In this document: piece by piece, positions 1 through 5,898 of the stretch
How positions within the stretch are numbered: the stretch's first letter is position 1
How the letters are laid out: each line of letters begins with the position of its first letter
NCBI GenBank assembly: GCA_030040415.1
Contig: JASHTT010000105.1
Span: forward strand, 1-7,496
Origin: Streptosporangiaceae bacterium
GTDB lineage: Bacteria > Actinomycetota > Actinomycetes > Streptosporangiales > Streptosporangiaceae
Direction of reading: 5' to 3'
Length of the DNA stretch: 7,496 bases
Notes under the pieces: generated by a model
What the model was told of the DNA's origin: nothing
Seen by the model: the letters and a program-made list of their open reading frames with translations, nothing else
Database searches by the model: none
Translations under genes and position numbers: made by a program

Positions 1-448
1 TCCCGCTGACCAGCACGAACCACGGCATTATGACGGCCTGAGCGGCGCAGATCACGTTCGGTCCGGTCGGAACCGGGCGCGAGCGCAGCGCCGCGACCAG
101 GCGGGCGAGCCCCGACACCGCGACCTGCTTGACCGGCCTGATCGGTGGCCGCCCGCCGGTGGTGAACACGATTTCCGGCGAGCACTCGACGGCGGCCACA
201 GGCGTGAACCCGGCAGGGACAGTCCGCCGTGGCAGCGCTGCCGCTTTGCGCGCCGCCCGGCTGGTGCCGCCCGGGCAGGTCACCTGCCGCGCCTGGGCCA
301 GCCCCGACTGCCCGGGCTGTCCGGCGAGCCCGGACTGCCCGGCGCGCCCGGCGCCTGGCTGGGCGGTGGCACAGTAGGCAAGTCCAGCCGCCATCAGGGC
401 AGCCGCCGCCAACTGCACGGCTACCTTGACGAGCGGCGGCTTTGCCAT
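1..448 (-). CDS. Partial secreted or lipoprotein-like protein with collagen-like tract (N-terminal 149 aa)
   Basis: This reading frame starts at ATG 448-446 and stays open to the left edge, so the C-terminus is missing. A GAGGTG ribosome binding site lies 4 bases before the ATG. The N-terminus (residues 1-30) has basic residues, then a hydrophobic Ala/Leu core (10-24), as in an export signal. Cys26 in the context LAYC could be a lipidation site, but Tyr at -1 is atypical, so plain signal-peptidase cleavage is equally possible. Residues 34-51 are six uninterrupted Gly-X-Y triplets (GRA GQS GLA GQP GQS GLA), a miniature collagen-like stretch. The rest contains Cys58, Cys89 and Cys134, which could form disulfides outside the cell. 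I recognise no family and assign no function. The gene is divergent from the MFS gene, with about 107 bases between the starts. The start, reading frame and export signal are seen; the function is unknown. Confidence 0.72.
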   Translation of the reverse strand, partial: MAKPPLVKVAVQLAAAALMAAGLAYCATAQPGAGRAGQSGLAGQPGQSGLAQARQVTCPGGTSRAARKAAALPRRTVPAGFTPVAAVECSPEIVFTTGGRPPIRPVKQVAVSGLARLVAALRSRPVPTGPNVICAAQAVIMPWFVLVSG

Positions 449-555
449 GGAACACCTCAGTTCGCGCTGCTGCACCTTTGGACGCTCGCCGCATGGTGCA
501 GGTTCCGCTTGCGCGTAGGGTAGCGTCTTGCTCCGAGCCGGATTGGGGGATATGC
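449..555. promoter_or_regulatory. Divergent intergenic region between secreted protein and MFS genes
   Basis: This 107-base gap separates two genes read outward, so it should hold both promoters. The MFS ribosome binding site GGGGGA is at 545-550. The opposite gene's GAGGTG site lies just above 448. I looked for -35/-10 pairs and found none with good spacing. TAGGGT and TAGCGT near 516-525 are -10-like but lack a partner. Promoters are inferred from the layout only. Confidence 0.4.
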
Positions 556-1785
556 GTGGCACAGGGCCGGGAGAGGCTGCCGGGCCGGGTCCGCGTACTC
601 CTCGTGTTCGTCTGCGCGCTCGTGCTGGTGGACACGGTATTCTTCACCGCGCTGACGCCGCTGCTGCCGCACTACTCTCACGTCGCGCATCTGTCGAAGG
701 CCGGTGCCGGACTGCTGGTAGCCAGCTACCCGCTGGGCACCCTGATCGGCGCCCTGCCCGGTGGCCTGCTGGTCAGCCGCCTCGGCGACAGGCTGGTCGT
801 GCTGTGCGGGCTGGCGTTGATGAGCGTGTCCACGCTCGTGTTCGGCTTCTCGTCGGCGCCTGCGCTGCTGGACGCATCCCGGTTCGTGCAGGGCCTGGCC
901 GGGTCGTGTACCTGGGCGGGGGCACTGGCCTGGCTGGCGACCACGGCACCCGCTGCCCGTCGCGGCGAGATGCTGGGCAGCGCGATGGCGGCGGCCGTCG
1001 GCGGGGCGCTGCTTGGCCCCGTGGTCGGCGCGGTGGCTAGCAAGGTCGGCACCGGGCCGGCGTTCTCCGCTGCGGCAGTTCTCGGGGTCGTCCTCATGAT
1101 CACCGCGTTCGCCGTGCCGAACCCGCAGCGGGCAGAGGGTCAGCGCCTGCGGGACGCCTGGCCGGCGCTGCGAGATGTGCAGGTCGGTTCCGGCATGTGG
1201 CTGACGTTCCTCGCCGGGTGTGCCTTCGGCGTCATCGACGTACTGGCGCCGCTGCGACTTGCCCGGCTCGGCGTCGGGGCGACGCTGATCGGCGCCACCT
1301 TCCTGGCATCGGCAGCCATCGAGGCCAGCCTGGCGCCGGTGACCGGCCGGCTGTCGGACCGCCGGGGCCCGCTCGTGCCGGTCCGGATCTGCCTCCTGGT
1401 GTCGGTCGCGATCAGCCTGCTGGCGCCCGTGCTCGCCCCGGCCGCCGTCCTCATCCTCGCCCTGATCCTCGGCATGCCCAGCTACGGCGCGCTGTTCACG
1501 CCGGCCATGACGCTGCTGAGTGGCGGAGCTGACCGGCTGCGCCTAGATCAGGGACTGGCGTTCGGCCTTGGCAACCTGGCCTGGGCCAGCGGTCAGGGGC
1601 TGGCAGCCGCTGCCGGAGGTGCCATCGCCGAGGCGACAACCGACTTTGTCCCGTACGCGTTGCTGGCCGCGGGCTGCCTGGCCACGCTGCTGGCGACGCA
1701 GCCGGCCAGCCGCCGGGCGATCGCCGGCCTGCTCGCCCGCGACCGGGCGCCCGCAGACGCCGGGGTGCTGCAGGACGGGCCCTAG
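556..1785 (+). CDS. MFS transporter, DHA1-like multidrug efflux type
   Basis: This encodes a 409-residue inner-membrane secondary transporter of the major facilitator superfamily, likely a proton-coupled exporter of small molecules. I count about twelve hydrophobic segments. The first (12-37) carries the VDTVFFTALTPLLP stretch typical of DHA1-type exporters. The loop after the second segment has a motif-A-like GGLLVSRLGDR (69-79). The fifth segment has a glycine-rich motif-C-like GGALLGPVVG (149-158). The C-half repeats motif A as GRLSDRRG (264-271), as expected for the 6+6 fold. I chose GTG 556 because GGGGGA sits 5 bases upstream. The frame stays open to a TTG at 442, but that would add 38 polar residues and overlap the divergent gene's start. 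The substrate cannot be read from the sequence. No adjacent TetR or MarR regulator is visible. Confidence 0.88.
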   Translation: MAQGRERLPGRVRVLLVFVCALVLVDTVFFTALTPLLPHYSHVAHLSKAGAGLLVASYPLGTLIGALPGGLLVSRLGDRLVVLCGLALMSVSTLVFGFSSAPALLDASRFVQGLAGSCTWAGALAWLATTAPAARRGEMLGSAMAAAVGGALLGPVVGAVASKVGTGPAFSAAAVLGVVLMITAFAVPNPQRAEGQRLRDAWPALRDVQVGSGMWLTFLAGCAFGVIDVLAPLRLARLGVGATLIGATFLASAAIEASLAPVTGRLSDRRGPLVPVRICLLVSVAISLLAPVLAPAAVLILALILGMPSYGALFTPAMTLLSGGADRLRLDQGLAFGLGNLAWASGQGLAAAAGGAIAEATTDFVPYALLAAGCLATLLATQPASRRAIAGLLARDRAPADAGVLQDGP

Positions 1786-1787
1786 TG

Positions 1788-1857
1788 GCCTGTCAGAGGA
1801 GCTGCACGCCGCCCGGAACGCGTTCGCTCTGAGCACCGCGCTGGCAGGCCGACAGGC
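1788..1857 (+). terminator. Weak inverted repeat downstream of MFS gene
   Basis: GCCTGTC (1788-1794) is the exact reverse complement of GACAGGC (1851-1857). GGCCTG (1787-1792) can alternatively pair with CAGGCC (1845-1850). The loop of about 55 bases is long and there is no T-run, so this is at best a weak terminator for the MFS transcript. Confidence 0.2.
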
Positions 1858-1913
1858 ACGCCGCATGGGTTCCGCATGGCATGACCCCCGCCTCTAGCGC
1901 GGCCCCGGCGCGT

Positions 1914-1923
1914 GTGCTAGCAC
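1914..1923. promoter_or_regulatory. Perfect 10-bp palindrome upstream of the DUF4118 gene
   Basis: GTGCTAGCAC reads the same on both strands and lies about 52 bases before the chosen GTG start of the next gene. That is a plausible operator position. A 10-bp palindrome can also arise by chance in GC-rich DNA. I cannot link it to a known regulator, and no clear -35/-10 pair flanks it. Confidence 0.2.
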
Positions 1924-1975
1924 GGATTCGTTGGTACCGATACGGCGTAGATCCCGTGGTCAGGGGGTGGCGCAC

Positions 1976-2746
1976 GTGGATAGCTCGCCAGTCCGCGCGG
2001 GCTGGCTTCGCCGCGACAGGCTCGCCGTTGCCGTTGGCCTGCTTGCTCCGCTCGCGCTGACCGCTGTGCTGGTGCCGGTACGGACCAGCTTCGCCAACAC
2101 CGATGCGGCCCTGGCGCTGCTGCTGCTCGTGGTTGCGGTAGCCGCGATCGGTAACCGGCTGGCTGGCTACGTCGCGTCGCTGTCGGCTGCGGTGTGGTAC
2201 GACTTCTTCCTCACCAAGCCCTACGAGCGGTTTAGCATCGCCCGGGCTCCCGACGTGGAGACCACGGTGCTGCTGCTTGTCATCGGCGTGGCGGTCACCG
2301 AGATAGCGGTGTGGGGGTGGCGCCAGCACGCCGCGGCTGGCCGGCGAGCCGGTTACCTCGACGGCATCAACGACGCTGCCAGGGCCGTCGCTTCGGGTGA
2401 CTCGCCGACGGTCCTGATTGATCGGGTATCCGCCTCGCTCACCCGGCTGCTCTCGCTGCGGTCGTGCCAGTTCCAGTACGGCGTGGCCGGCCTCGGCAAG
2501 CCGGCCAGGTTGCAGCCCGACGGAGAGGTACTCGTGCGCGGCATGCCATGGGACGTAGACGCGGGCGGACTGCCGGACGACCCTGGCACCGAAATGCTCG
2601 TCGAGAGCGGGGGCAGGCTGCTGGGCAGGTTCCTGATGGTGCCCGAGCCGGGTTCCCGGCCGAGCCGGGAGCAGCTTCTGGTCGCCGTGGCGTTCGCCGA
2701 CCAGGTCGGCGCGGCGCTCGCTGCTAGCCACCCGGTAGGCCAGTAA
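1976..2746 (+). CDS. Stand-alone DUF4118 (KdpD-type) membrane protein with GAF-like C-terminus
   Basis: This encodes 256 residues. Residues about 15-114 form a membrane module with hydrophobic segments near 17-38, 43-58, 62-76 and 95-114. The loop AAVWYDFFLTKPYERFSI (71-88) matches the hallmark of the four-helix KdpD transmembrane domain (DUF4118), where the family has F-[DN]-F-F-x-x-P-P-x-x-x-F. A basic, helical linker follows. Residues about 130-250 look like a reduced GAF domain, with VSASLTRLLSLRSCQF (151-166) and a C-terminal helix LLVAVAFADQVGAALA (234-249). No DHp histidine box or ATPase (N/G box) follows, so it cannot be a histidine kinase itself. It may sense a signal at the membrane or modulate another protein, which is inference. 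I prefer GTG 1976, with GGGGG at 1963-1967, over GTG 1967 or TTG 1931, which give longer products. Confidence 0.8.
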   Translation: MDSSPVRAGWLRRDRLAVAVGLLAPLALTAVLVPVRTSFANTDAALALLLLVVAVAAIGNRLAGYVASLSAAVWYDFFLTKPYERFSIARAPDVETTVLLLVIGVAVTEIAVWGWRQHAAAGRRAGYLDGINDAARAVASGDSPTVLIDRVSASLTRLLSLRSCQFQYGVAGLGKPARLQPDGEVLVRGMPWDVDAGGLPDDPGTEMLVESGGRLLGRFLMVPEPGSRPSREQLLVAVAFADQVGAALAASHPVGQ

Positions 2747-2753
2747 GCCGCCG

Positions 2754-2795
2754 GCGGCCGGTACGTGAGCCGGAAGGCCCCTGCGCACCGGCCGC
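2754..2795. terminator. Hairpin between convergent DUF4118 and GH12 genes
   Basis: GCGGCCGGT (2754-2762) pairs perfectly with ACCGGCCGC (2787-2795) across a 24-base loop. It lies just after the DUF4118 stop at 2744-2746 and beyond the GH12 stop on the other strand. It could terminate either transcript. There is no T-run, which is usual in high-GC actinobacteria. Confidence 0.45.
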
Positions 2796-2798
2796 TCA

Positions 2799-2823
2799 GC
2801 GTCGCTGGTCGGCGTCGCTGGTC
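2799..2823. repeat. Short direct repeat, 12 bp twice
   Basis: GCGTCGCTGGTC occurs at 2799-2810 and again at 2812-2823, a 13-base period in the non-coding gap between the convergent genes. It is probably a local slippage duplication. I see no third copy. Confidence 0.6.
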
Positions 2824-2849
2824 ACCTTCGGTGGTGATGCCGCGACAAG

Positions 2850-3698
2850 CTATTGCCCCCGCCTCGGAGTCTTGCTCAGGTGTATGTCGAGCGAGTACTT
2901 CAGGATGCCGTCGCCGACCCCGCCGGTGATGACCTCGAATCCGGCGTCCAGCGAGGATGCCCACCACGTGTGGTTCATCAGGCCCAGTTGTTCCGCGTAG
3001 TGGATGAACGGCAGGATGTTCAGCTGGGTCACGCTGGGGTGGCGGTGCCTGCCGCGCCAGCGGAACTGGATGTAGTTCCACTGGACCTTCGGGTCGTTTG
3101 GCAGGCTCGCGCGCCATGTCTCGATGCACCATTGCCAGTGATCGATGTGCGGCATCGGCTTGCAGCCGTGTTTCGGCACGTCACGCCAGGCGAGCCAGAT
3201 CATCAGCTCGGCCCCGTTCGGGTGATACCTCGACCGGTAGGGATTCTTTTTGGTGAACCAGAAGTCGGTAGCGTCGTCTCCGATACCGTGCCAGAACCGC
3301 GTATAAAGCGTCATCGACAAATGGGTGAGATGGTCTATTTGCAGCGGTACCGGCGAGCTCCTCGAGCAGTTGCCGTACTGGCAGCCGGCGAACAGGTTCG
3401 GGTAAGCGTTCCAGGCAAACTGCGGTGTCGTACTGCTCTCGATCCTGAAGTTCGCCTGGTCCCCGACGTTCGAAACGCACTCGTGGTCTGAGAGTTCTAG
3501 CACGTCGTTGTACAGGATGTACTGGCCGCGCCCCGTCCACTTCCACGCGTCGACCTGGCAGATCCTGGTCCGCGGATGGAGGCGACTCGAAGACGTGGCA
3601 GGGGACGATGAAGCAGAGGCAGCTGAACTAGCGACCGAGATACCGGCAACGGTCAGGGCCAGAACGATGGCCGCGACGGCGCGGGCTGGCACTCTCAT
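2850..3698 (-). CDS. Secreted GH12-family beta-glucanase / endoglucanase-like protein
   Basis: This encodes 282 residues. Residues 1-30 are a signal peptide (MRVPAR, then a hydrophobic core), followed by a Ser/Ala-rich linker to about 39. The remainder follows the glycoside hydrolase family 12 jelly-roll order. YPNLFAGC (99-106) is an early strand motif. TDFWFTKK (144-151) matches the family's YDIWL strand. GAELMIWLAW (162-171) holds the expected nucleophile Glu164. NILPFIHYAEQLGLMNHTWWASSLDAGFEVITGG (227-260, core given in part) carries the expected acid/base Glu255 in AGFE. Both catalytic acids are therefore present. GH12 enzymes cleave beta-1,4-glucan or xyloglucan with retention. A Cys/Trp-rich stretch at about 174-195 (including HWQWC) is less typical. 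The start at ATG 3698 has AGGAG at 3707-3703; an in-frame GTG at 3749 lacks this. GC in the middle is only 52-55% in counted blocks, lower than neighbours. Activity and substrate are untested. Confidence 0.82.
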   Translation of the reverse strand: MRVPARAVAAIVLALTVAGISVASSAASASSSPATSSSRLHPRTRICQVDAWKWTGRGQYILYNDVLELSDHECVSNVGDQANFRIESSTTPQFAWNAYPNLFAGCQYGNCSRSSPVPLQIDHLTHLSMTLYTRFWHGIGDDATDFWFTKKNPYRSRYHPNGAELMIWLAWRDVPKHGCKPMPHIDHWQWCIETWRASLPNDPKVQWNYIQFRWRGRHRHPSVTQLNILPFIHYAEQLGLMNHTWWASSLDAGFEVITGGVGDGILKYSLDIHLSKTPRRGQ

Positions 3699-3733
3699 AT
3701 GGCTCCTGTTGACAGCGTCGATGTTTAGGTGTT

Positions 3734-3755
3734 TTTGCGCAGCGTGCACCGCAAA
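3734..3755. promoter_or_regulatory. Operator-like inverted repeat upstream of GH12
   Basis: TTTGCG (3734-3739) and CGCAAA (3750-3755) are exact inverted arms separated by 10 bases, with GTGCAC (3744-3749) inside. The centre lies about 46 bases upstream of the GH12 start, where a repressor or activator could act. It is not the CebR-type TGGGAGCGCTCCCA box known for Streptomyces cellulase genes. Its role as an operator is inferred from position and symmetry. Confidence 0.3.
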
Positions 3756-3935
3756 GCGGGTGGGTGCTGCCGCCTAACAACAACGAGCGAAGCGGAGGAG
3801 GCCGGCTCCCGGCCGGTACTAGTCGACTCGTTTCGGCGGCACGACAACGTACCGAACGGAATGTTAAGACAGCACGGGCGCGCTTAGTAAGAGAGTTAGG
3901 GAAAAGTCCCCTGTTCTACTTCTGCAAGCAAACTG

Positions 3936-3964
3936 TTAGTCTCTGCTCCTGGCAAATTTTGTAT
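3936..3964 (+). promoter_or_regulatory. Weak promoter candidate for the SDR operon
   Basis: TTAGTC (3936-3941) and TTGTAT (3959-3964) are spaced by 17 bases inside the most AT-rich stretch of the intergenic region. Each matches its consensus only partly. Transcription from here would give a leader of about 95 bases. It is reported because of spacing and composition, not a strong match. Confidence 0.22.
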
Positions 3965-4065
3965 GTGTTTGGTCTGATAAAGCGGGAGGCGAGCCGCCAC
4001 GGCGGCCGCGCGAGGTCTGGGTGGCGTGCCGCCTGCTGGTCGGCAGTGCCGCCGGAGAGGCGAGG

Positions 4066-4830
4066 ATGGGCCGGCTCGACGGGAAGGTAGCGCTGATCAC
4101 CGGCGGCGCGCGGGGGATGGGCAAGTCGCACGCACGCAGCTTCGTGGCCGAGGGCGCGAGGGTCGTGATTGGCGATCTGCTCGACGACAAGGGCGAGGCG
4201 CTGGCCGCCGAACTAGGCGAGAAGAACTGCCGGTACGTGCACCACGACGTGACCAGCGAGCAGGAGTGGTCGGTGGCGGTCACCGCCGCGACCGACGCTT
4301 TCGGCAAGCTGGACGTGCTGGTGAACAACGCGGGCATCTTGCGACGGGCCAGCATCGCCAAGATGACCCTGGCCGAGTTCCGCCAGGTGATCGACGTCAA
4401 CCTGGTCGGCGAGTGGCTCGGCATCAAGAGCGTCATCGAGCCCATGACGGCGGCCGGGGGCGGATCGATCGTGAACGTCTCGTCGGTCGAGGGGTTCACC
4501 GGCGCGGCAGGCCTGTCCGCTTACAGCGCGAGCAAGTTCGGGGTACGCGGCATCACCCGATCGGCCGCGCAGGAACTAGGCAGGCGCGGGATCCGGGTCA
4601 ACTCGATCCACCCTGGCGGCGTGATCACGACGATGACGATGACAGCGTTCGAGACGTTCACCGACGTCGACGACGGCGCCGGCTTCATGGCCAGGATGCC
4701 GATCCCGCGGTTCGCTAAGTCGGCTGAGATCTCGCCGCTCGTGGTATTCCTCGCCTCCGACGAGTCGTCCTACTGCACCGGCAGCGAATTCGTCGTCGAC
4801 GGTGGCATGCTGTCCGGGCCGGGTTACTGA
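4066..4830 (+). CDS. SDR oxidoreductase resembling 3alpha(20beta)-hydroxysteroid dehydrogenase
   Basis: This is a 254-residue classical short-chain dehydrogenase. It should catalyse NAD(P)-dependent interconversion of an alcohol and a ketone in the cytoplasm. The Rossmann motif TGGARGMG is at 12-19. Asp37 after the second strand favours NAD over NADP. DV is at 61-62 and NNAG at 87-90. Active-site residues Asn112, Ser140, Tyr153 and Lys157 are all in place. The end has the usual TGSEFVVDGG (238-247). Length, the HPGG...TTMT stretch (182-192) and overall wording recall the actinobacterial 3alpha,20beta-hydroxysteroid dehydrogenase (family length about 255). Related members act on other secondary alcohols, so a steroid substrate is only a suggestion. 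ATG 4066 has GGAGAGG 5 bases upstream; an in-frame GTG at 4021 has no such site. It is the first gene of a probable two-gene operon. Confidence 0.9.
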   Translation: MGRLDGKVALITGGARGMGKSHARSFVAEGARVVIGDLLDDKGEALAAELGEKNCRYVHHDVTSEQEWSVAVTAATDAFGKLDVLVNNAGILRRASIAKMTLAEFRQVIDVNLVGEWLGIKSVIEPMTAAGGGSIVNVSSVEGFTGAAGLSAYSASKFGVRGITRSAAQELGRRGIRVNSIHPGGVITTMTMTAFETFTDVDDGAGFMARMPIPRFAKSAEISPLVVFLASDESSYCTGSEFVVDGGMLSGPGY

Positions 4831-4844
4831 CTAACGGGAGCAAG

Positions 4845-5792
4845 ATGACCGACCTGCCATCGCTTGACGGCCGCGCCGCGATTGTCACCGGCGCGGGGAA
4901 CGGGCTCGGCCGGGCCGAGGCGCTCGCACTGGCGCAGGCCGGGGCCAGCGTTGTCCTGAATGACCTGCAGGCCGAAGCCGTCGACAGGACGGCGGCCGAG
5001 ATCAGGGCGGCTGGCGGCAACGCCGTGGTGCGCGCCGGCGACATCGGCGAGTCGGCCACTGCGCAGGCGATGCTGAGCAGCGTGCTCGCTGAGTACGGGC
5101 GGCTGGACATCGTCGTCAACAACGCGGGCGTGCTCCGCGACCGGATGGTCTTCTCGATGTCCGACGAGGAGTGGGACCTCGTGCTGCGCACGCATTTGCG
5201 CGGGCACTTCCTGACCACCCGGCTCGCTACCGCCTACTGGCGGGACAAGAGCAAGCAGTCCGGCGCTCCGGTCTACGCCCGGATCGTGAACACGTCGTCG
5301 GAGGCGTTCCTGCTCGGCTCGCCAGGTCAGCCGAACTACTCGGCGGCCAAGGCCGGCATCACGGCGCTGACCGTGGTGACCGCGCGCAGTTGCGCCAGGT
5401 ACGGAGTCCGGGCCAACGCGATCTGCCCGCGGGCGCGTACCGCGATGACAGCTGATCTGATGGGCGCCGCACCGGACGCGGGCCCGGACCCGCTGGCGCC
5501 AGAACACGTCGCTCCGCTGGTTACCTACCTGGCCAGTGCCGCGGCTGACGACATCAACGGCGAGGTGTTTGTGGTCCACGGCGGGGTGATTGCGGTGCTC
5601 GCACCGCCCTCGATCCGCGAGTCGTTCCTGGCTAAAGAGCATGGTTCAGCCGACGGAATGTGGACGCTGGAAGCGGTAGCCGAGGCGCTCGGTGGGTTTG
5701 CGACGGGTCCGTCCGGCGCGGGGTTCGCGTGCGAGGAAACGCTGGCACTCGCGGACGAGACGATCGGCTTTACCGCCGCCGGCGGGCACTGA
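4845..5792 (+). CDS. SDR oxidoreductase, ChsB1 / MFE-2 dehydrogenase-like
   Basis: This is a 315-residue SDR with all core elements: TGAGNGLG (15-22), Asp40 after the second strand (NAD preference), a GDI stretch at 65-67, NNAG (92-95), and the Ser152-Tyr165-Lys169 triad. The fourth-position Asn is replaced by His117 in THLRG. The insertion at 131-145 and a C-terminal tail beyond 255 make it longer than a typical 250-residue SDR. It resembles 3-hydroxyacyl-CoA dehydrogenases such as mycobacterial ChsB1 and the dehydrogenase half of peroxisomal MFE-2. Those enzymes oxidise the beta-hydroxyl of acyl-CoAs, including steroid side chains. The exact substrate is inference. ATG 4845 has GGGAG at 4836-4840. 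The gene starts 14 bases after the first SDR stop, so the two are probably co-transcribed. Confidence 0.87.
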   Translation: MTDLPSLDGRAAIVTGAGNGLGRAEALALAQAGASVVLNDLQAEAVDRTAAEIRAAGGNAVVRAGDIGESATAQAMLSSVLAEYGRLDIVVNNAGVLRDRMVFSMSDEEWDLVLRTHLRGHFLTTRLATAYWRDKSKQSGAPVYARIVNTSSEAFLLGSPGQPNYSAAKAGITALTVVTARSCARYGVRANAICPRARTAMTADLMGAAPDAGPDPLAPEHVAPLVTYLASAAADDINGEVFVVHGGVIAVLAPPSIRESFLAKEHGSADGMWTLEAVAEALGGFATGPSGAGFACEETLALADETIGFTAAGGH

Positions 5793-5813
5793 CCGCGGCG
5801 TAGCCGGGAACGA

Positions 5814-5850
5814 ACGGTGGGCCCGATTCCCACGGAACCGGGCCCACCGT
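5814..5850. terminator. 12-bp perfect hairpin, bidirectional terminator between convergent operons
   Basis: ACGGTGGGCCCG (5814-5825) pairs perfectly with CGGGCCCACCGT (5839-5850) around a 13-base loop. It lies 21 bases after the second SDR stop, and the opposite gene ends at 5899. Being symmetric, it can form on both transcripts. There is no T-run, as in many actinobacterial terminators. Confidence 0.75.
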
Positions 5851-5853
5851 CCT

Positions 5854-5876
5854 CCCGCAAGGGCGGGGCCTGCGGG
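5854..5876. terminator. Second small hairpin at the convergent junction
   Basis: CCCGCA (5854-5859) pairs with TGCGGG (5871-5876) over an 11-base loop. CCCGC (5854-5858) can instead pair with GCGGG (5863-5867). It lies 23 bases past the stop of the minus-strand membrane protein gene and would be that gene's first hairpin, backed up by the 12-bp stem at 5814-5850. Confidence 0.4.
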
Positions 5877-5898
5877 CTCGGGGACTATGCGCTGCGTG

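Larger units (their letters stand above)
3699..4065. promoter_or_regulatory. Divergent control region between GH12 and the SDR operon, with AT-rich core
   Basis: This gap of 367 bases holds no credible gene. On the left are the GH12 leader and its ribosome binding site (3703-3707). An inverted repeat lies at 3734-3755, and a GC-rich hairpin GGCCGG-CTC-CCGGCC at 3800-3814. AGTCGACT (3821-3828) is an 8-bp palindrome. From about 3880 to 3985 the sequence becomes AT-rich: the block 3901-3960 is 43% GC against about 65% in the SDR genes. This is the likely site of the SDR promoter. GCCGCC/GGCGGC (3993-4006) can form a small hairpin in the SDR leader. The SDR ribosome binding site GGAGAGG is at 4054-4060. 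No known riboswitch is recognisable. Confidence 0.5.

Noticed and set aside
129..429. Plus-strand frames at the left edge
   Set aside because: They are antisense to the minus-strand exported protein, which has a signal sequence and ribosome binding site.
442..555. TTG 442 as the MFS start
   Set aside because: It would add 38 polar residues before the first membrane segment and overlap the divergent gene; GTG 556 has a good ribosome binding site.
1793..2788. Minus-strand open frame of about 331 codons opposite the DUF4118 gene
   Set aside because: It is antisense to a gene with a clear domain hallmark, has no recognisable domain, and is rich in Arg, Gln and His as expected from GC-rich shadow frames.
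3709..3714. Perfect TTGACA on the plus strand
   Set aside because: No -10 lies 16-18 bases downstream, and it falls in the leader of the opposite gene.
3993..4006. GCCGCC/GGCGGC as a riboswitch or attenuator
   Set aside because: It is a single short stem with a minimal loop, with no conserved aptamer core or leader peptide.
3764..4090. Plus-strand open frame of about 108 codons in the intergenic region
   Set aside because: It begins without a convincing ribosome binding site, overlaps the well-supported SDR start and resembles no family; composition changes abruptly along it.
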